A stretch of DNA of 5,916 nt, from the NCBI GenBank assembly GCA_049589355.1, contig JBAWAP010000415.1, positions 1 through 5,916 of the forward strand, given 5' to 3'. The notes under the pieces were generated by a model that had not been told where the DNA came from, searched no databases, and worked only from the letters and a program-made list of their open reading frames with translations. Made by a program: the position numbers and the translations under genes. The stretch is from JBAWAP01 sp049589355. GTDB taxonomy: Bacteria; Chloroflexota; Anaerolineae; VGOG01. Shown in pieces: positions 2,990 through 5,916 of the stretch (position 1 is its first letter; every line of letters begins with the position of its first letter).

Positions 2990-5440
2990 TCACTCCACGC
3001 GAATGCTTCCCACGATAACCCGGTCGCCCGTCAGGTTCAGCTCTTGGTCGAAGATGGGCACGCGCTTAATGGTCGCAATGCCGTACATCCCCACCTCGAT
3101 CCAGTACTCCCCCGGCGGCGTCTGGGGGTCAAGGGCGACGGTGTAGCGGTCGTCTATGACCTGCCCCTCCAGCCACTTGGGAATCCACAAAAAGGTAGGG
3201 TAGCTACCGCCCAGTGGGGTGAAGTCCTTCTGCCCCCAGATGTGGTTCGATGAATCTATAACGTGAACGAAGATGGTGTAGCACTCATCTATGGGCTGCA
3301 GCGCCCGCCAGTAGAGGGTGACGTCAAGAGCCTCGCCTGGGTGCGCAACAAGCGGCCTCACCCTGGCCTTGTCGAGCAGAATCTTGCTGTCGAAGTTGGC
3401 CAGGGCTTTTTTTGTGATGTCTGAGGGCGGCTGTATCTCGCCTTCCTCGACGCGCACCGTCGCCAGCTCAATGGTGGTGCCCCCACTGGAGAGGGGTAGG
3501 TCTTGCCCTCGCGAGAGGGAGCTAATCCCCAGCTCCAGGGAATACTCGCCGGGCTCGGTGCCGAAGGGGATGGTGATGTCGTAGCGCTCGCCCACCACCT
3601 GGCCCGGTTCCCAGAAGGGGGTCAGGAAACGGCTGTCGGTGGTGAAGCGGTACCAGTGGGCCAGGTGGACGAAGGGCATGTAGTACTCGTCTAGCTTCTG
3701 CAGAGCCTGCAGGTAGAGGGTCAGGTGGAGGGTCTCGCCCACCCGCACCGCTTCGCGGTCCAGGTCGTATCCCAGGAGAGCGATCTTGTCCTCCACGGTC
3801 GCGTCCAGGGGATGCTGCATGGGCGGGGGCTCAAGCATCGGCTCGGGCAACACTTTGTAGAAGGGCCCCACCGGCAGAAGGCGGTATCTCTCCGCCACCT
3901 GGCGCCGGTAGCCTGAGAGGTAAACGGGACCCTGTCCTAGGTTGGCCTCCGCCCACTCCAGCCAGGGGTTGGCCGTGCCAGCGGGCACGAACCTGGCCTC
4001 GACATTGGGCTTCCGCCCCTCGACGAATTCATAGTACCAGAGAGGGGTGATTTGGTCCCAATCGCAGAGGAGGACGGCCCCCTTACTTCGACTGGGCTCA
4101 GTACAGGCGTCCTGGAAATAGTCGAAGGTGGCCTGGACGAAGTCATCGGCGAAGCGGTAATCGCTCAGGTCCACGCGCGAGAGGTTGAGCAGGCCCATCT
4201 TGAGAGGGGATGCAAATAAGAGGAGGGACAGGGCGACCGAGCAGAGGGCCTTCGTCTGGGGCTTGACCTGCCACTTCTCCAAGAGGGCGAACAGGCCCAT
4301 CGCCCCACAGCCGATCCAGACAGCGTAGGCCATGAAGGGCAGGTGCAGGTATTTCATCACGTCCTGGATAGTGTTCATGATGAAGGCCGAGTTCAGGGCG
4401 AAAAAAAGCGCCAGCAGCACGAAGGCCCTCCGTCTTTTGAAAGCTAGCCAGATGGCCCCCGCGATTCCCAGCAGGATAGCGGGGGCATTGTACTGCAGGC
4501 CCAGGAGCGTCTTGAGGGCCAGCACGCGCTGGGGCTGTTCCCGCCAACTGAAGGCGAAGAGGTTCATGCGCAGCCCCTGTGCCGTGACCAGGCGCACGAA
4601 GCCGTCCAGCGTGTTCGTACCCTGCGGGCCGAAAGGGGGTGCACTTCTGATGGGATAGTACAGGTAGATCGAAAGGCCAAGCAGGAACAGAAGGCCAAAG
4701 GTTGCCAGCTTCTTGTTTTGGCAGAGAAACCAGGTTTTTACTTGCCCGAATGGACGATTTGTCGCCTTCGAGACTCTCTGTGGTGCAAAAGAACCAGGCC
4801 CTCGGCCAAAAACCTGGTTTCTGAGCTTCGCCAGAAAGACCAGGAGGATGAAGGCGGCGAAGGCGGGAAAGCTGATTAAAGTAAGGGGGTGGTGGGGCAG
4901 GCTGAGGCCGCAAGTCAGGGCGAAGGCGTACAGCCACTTATCGTTCTCGTTCCTATCCCAGGCGAGCAGGAAGAACAGCGCAAGGGCGGCCAAAGCTGCG
5001 GTTAGGGTGTGGGCATTGGCGAAGATGGAGTGTTGCCAGAGGTTGGCGCTGACGGCGAAGGCAGCAGCGCCCAGGATGGCCGACACCTGCGCGGCAAGGG
5101 AGGATAGCTTTTTCGGTGACAGTTGCAGAATGATCAGGTAAGTTAGAGAGACGGTCAGCGCGCCCCACAGGGCGGTGAAGAGGTTCATGCGGTAGGCAAC
5201 GCTGCCCAGAGGGAGGAAGGTGAACAGCTTTCCCAGCAGGATGTAGAGGGCGTAGCCTGGGGGGTGAGCAATACCCAGGATATAGGGCACGAACTGGAAC
5301 TCCGCGGCGTCCCCCGGCACCACCGAAGGGGCCATCGTGCTGACGTAGAGTAGAAGACTCCCGACGAACAACGCTGCGGCGACTATGCCCACCAGTCTCT
5401 TTTGGAAGAGATGCCTTGCTGTGTCGAGTATACTGTCCAT
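2990..5440 (-). CDS. DUF2723 (TMEM260/GT-C-like) membrane protein with C-terminal beta-sandwich domains
   Basis: An 816-aa protein. Residues 17-108 carry the DUF2723 signature: a first membrane helix, then PGDAAEF (42-48; the acidic pair is the expected GT-C catalytic position) and HPPGYALYILLGKLF (59-73). About 10-12 hydrophobic helices follow to residue ~415. A soluble part (420-540) includes GAVLLCDWDQITPLWY (454-469), and two related beta-rich domains fill ~551-668 and ~683-816. Family knowledge: eukaryotic TMEM260 of this family is a protein O-mannosyltransferase, so a lipid-linked sugar transferase acting outside the membrane is likely, but bacterial substrates are unknown. The frame is open up to 5719, but a consensus promoter with TATAAT lies at 5466-5494, inside that extension, and AAGGA precedes the ATG at 5440, so I chose 5440. 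Residues 207-239 and about 446-452 derive from inserted repeats. Confidence 0.9.
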   Translation of the reverse strand: MDSILDTARHLFQKRLVGIVAAALFVGSLLLYVSTMAPSVVPGDAAEFQFVPYILGIAHPPGYALYILLGKLFTFLPLGSVAYRMNLFTALWGALTVSLTYLIILQLSPKKLSSLAAQVSAILGAAAFAVSANLWQHSIFANAHTLTAALAALALFFLLAWDRNENDKWLYAFALTCGLSLPHHPLTLISFPAFAAFILLVFLAKLRNQVFGRGPGSFAPQRVSKATNRPFGQVKTWFLCQNKKLATFGLLFLLGLSIYLYYPIRSAPPFGPQGTNTLDGFVRLVTAQGLRMNLFAFSWREQPQRVLALKTLLGLQYNAPAILLGIAGAIWLAFKRRRAFVLLALFFALNSAFIMNTIQDVMKYLHLPFMAYAVWIGCGAMGLFALLEKWQVKPQTKALCSVALSLLLFASPLKMGLLNLSRVDLSDYRFADDFVQATFDYFQDACTEPSRSKGAVLLCDWDQITPLWYYEFVEGRKPNVEARFVPAGTANPWLEWAEANLGQGPVYLSGYRRQVAERYRLLPVGPFYKVLPEPMLEPPPMQHPLDATVEDKIALLGYDLDREAVRVGETLHLTLYLQALQKLDEYYMPFVHLAHWYRFTTDSRFLTPFWEPGQVVGERYDITIPFGTEPGEYSLELGISSLSRGQDLPLSSGGTTIELATVRVEEGEIQPPSDITKKALANFDSKILLDKARVRPLVAHPGEALDVTLYWRALQPIDECYTIFVHVIDSSNHIWGQKDFTPLGGSYPTFLWIPKWLEGQVIDDRYTVALDPQTPPGEYWIEVGMYGIATIKRVPIFDQELNLTGDRVIVGSIRVE
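4082..4105. repeat. Second copy of the short repeat, inside the DUF2723 gene
   Basis: The coding (minus) strand reads CTGAGCCCAGTCGAAG at 4101-4086, identical to the thrC copy except for one extra A. It encodes about TEPSRS within residues 446-452, just before the conserved GAVLLCDWD strand. Part of it (CTTCGACT, 4086-4093) forms an 8-bp inverted repeat with AGTCGAAG at 4120-4127. Confidence 0.58.
4725..4822. mobile_element. 98-bp palindromic-ended (MITE-like) element inside the DUF2723 gene
   Basis: AGAAACCAGGTTTTT (4725-4739) and AAAAACCTGGTTTCT (4808-4822) are perfect 15-bp terminal inverted repeats flanking a 68-nt centre. It encodes no transposase. The minus-strand frame of the DUF2723 gene reads through it, adding residues 207-239, which begin RNQVF and end KTWFL, in a polar loop between two membrane helices. 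I see no convincing target-site duplication. An element this small with perfect ends fits a non-autonomous palindromic repeat. Confidence 0.72.
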
Positions 5441-5465
5441 GCCTTCCTTGACCTCAGTGAGTGCA

Positions 5466-5494
5466 ATTATACCACCGTTAAGTTCCCTTGGCAA
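5466..5494 (-). promoter_or_regulatory. Sigma70-type promoter for the DUF2723 gene
   Basis: On the minus strand, TTGCCA (5494-5489) and the perfect TATAAT (5471-5466) are 17 nt apart. The start would be near 5459, giving a leader of about 19 nt before the ATG at 5440. It lies back-to-back with the promoter at 5507-5535, with only 12 nt between the two -35 boxes. Confidence 0.82.
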
Positions 5495-5506
5495 CGCGGT
5501 TTTCAT

Positions 5507-5535
5507 TTGACGCTTGGGTCGTTGTGTGCTACAAT
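5507..5535 (+). promoter_or_regulatory. Sigma70-type promoter for the BrnT-like gene
   Basis: TTGACG (5507-5512), a 17-nt spacer and TACAAT (5530-5535). Transcription would start near 5542 and give a ~100-nt leader before the TTG at 5645. That leader is long compared with the ~12-19 nt of most other units here. It contains a bulged stem (CCTG 5595-5598 with CAGG 5621-5624, and GCTT 5603-5606 with AAGC 5617-5620) just before the ribosome binding site. Confidence 0.75.
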
Positions 5536-5644
5536 AGCATGTAGATACGGACCGACATTTTGCCATCGTTGCCTTCACATCGCCAACTGACCAGCCTGGA
5601 TAGCTTCCGGCGGAGAAAGCCAGGGAAAGGGAGTACAATAGGCA

Positions 5645-5896
5645 TTGGTCAACTGGCATCGCTTCACCCCTGCTGATTTTGAATATGACTTTGAACAAGA
5701 TGAACTTGCCGCTCACCACGTTACTTTTGATGAAGCGGTAGAGTGTTTCTTCTCCGACTTTGAAGTGCGACGAAACAAGTCATACCGTGACCGCTATCAA
5801 TTGATTGGAAGAACCATCGGCGGACGGCGGCTCAAAATCATCTTTCAACTCAGGCCAGGAAATGTTGTCCGTATCATCACAGGGTGGGATATATGA
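5645..5896 (+). CDS. BrnT-like small protein (toxin-family)
   Basis: An 83-aa protein. The pattern resembles BrnT toxins (RelE-like fold ribonucleases of BrnT/BrnA modules): FEYDFEQDELAAHHVTFDEA (12-31) corresponds to the helix with the H-x-V-x-F-x-E-A motif; FFSDFE (35-40) follows; RYQLIGRTIGGRRLKIIF (50-67) and VVRIITGW (74-81) are the beta-sheet strands with the usual R-Y-x-x-I-G and R-I-I. The start is TTG: an in-frame TAG lies two codons upstream at 5639-5641, no ATG follows in frame, and the ribosome binding site AAGGGAG (5627-5633) is 11 nt away, somewhat long. A weak start is common where toxin dose must be limited. The stop overlaps the next ATG (ATGA), as in a toxin-antitoxin pair with the toxin first. 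Whether it is an active toxin cannot be told; this subgroup is more diverged than textbook BrnT. Confidence 0.78.
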   Translation: MVNWHRFTPADFEYDFEQDELAAHHVTFDEAVECFFSDFEVRRNKSYRDRYQLIGRTIGGRRLKIIFQLRPGNVVRIITGWDI

Positions 5897-5916
5897 GCGC
5901 GAGAGATAAAACCAAG
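5893..5916 (+). CDS. Start of next gene, probable antitoxin partner (partial)
   Basis: ATG at 5893 overlaps the TGA of the BrnT-like gene (ATGA). Only eight codons (MSARDKTK) lie in the window. In BrnT/BrnA modules the antitoxin gene follows directly, so a BrnA-, CopG- or similar DNA-binding antitoxin is the best guess, based on position alone. Confidence 0.5.

Noticed and set aside
4143..4937. 264-aa open frame in another minus-strand frame within the DUF2723 gene
   Set aside because: Composition (Pro/Arg/Gly-rich, no motifs) is typical of an off-frame in GC-rich coding DNA, and the host frame is clearly coding.
5441..5719. N-terminal extension of the DUF2723 frame by up to 93 codons (starts at 5719 or 5506)
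   Set aside because: The extension contains a consensus TTGCCA-17-TATAAT promoter pointing into the gene, overlaps the BrnT-like gene and its promoter, has no ribosome binding site at these ATGs, and resembles nothing in the family. The ATG at 5440 is right after the promoter.
1..5916. CRISPR array, tRNA, rRNA or transposase gene
   Set aside because: No regularly spaced direct repeats, cloverleaf or CCA-ended structures, rRNA-like sequence or transposase motifs were found on either strand.

Overview
The window looks like chromosomal DNA from a moderately GC-rich bacterium. My best guess is Chloroflexota (Anaerolineae-like). The grounds are indirect: a DUF2723 membrane protein with C-terminal beta-sandwich domains containing GQVV/PPGEY motifs, a DUF5678 protein, a membrane-anchored protein with a Pro/Thr-rich linker, a BrnT-like small protein, and many degenerate short palindromic repeats. 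Every good promoter I can see is a classical sigma70 type (TTGACN, 16-17 nt, TATAAT-like). No rRNA, tRNA, CRISPR array or transposase is visible.

Layout, left to right. (1) The first ~173 bases hold the N-terminus of a minus-strand gene for a single-pass membrane protein that runs off the left edge. Its ~160-nt leader has a strong promoter, a well-placed ribosome binding site, a possible 41-codon leader ORF with three consecutive Cys codons, and an 11-bp hairpin next to the gene's own ribosome binding site. (2) A divergent promoter drives a 142-aa protein with a Phd/YefM-like N-terminus and a DUF5678-like C-terminus. (3) The next 235 bases are filled by two intergenic repeats: a degenerate CTCTGTGTCC-type palindrome and a cluster of nested hairpins, one arm of which resembles a terminator. 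(4) Threonine synthase (thrC), complete, with a small in-frame repeat insertion. (5) A 125-aa retropepsin-like aspartic protease with its own promoter and an extremely short mRNA leader. (6) Convergent to it, an 816-aa DUF2723 (TMEM260/GT-C-like) multi-membrane protein, interrupted in frame by a 98-bp perfect-ended palindromic element and by a second copy of the short repeat seen in thrC. (7) Back-to-back promoters separate it from a BrnT-like toxin-family gene, whose stop codon overlaps the start of a next gene cut off by the window edge, probably its antitoxin.

The genes do not form one pathway. The region reads as independent transcription units, each with its own promoter except thrC, for which I found none. 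The most noteworthy signal is intragenic: short mobile or repetitive sequences have entered two unrelated conserved genes without breaking their frames. Next is the Cys-codon/hairpin leader at the left end, followed by a set of small proteins from antitoxin, toxin and protease-like families.
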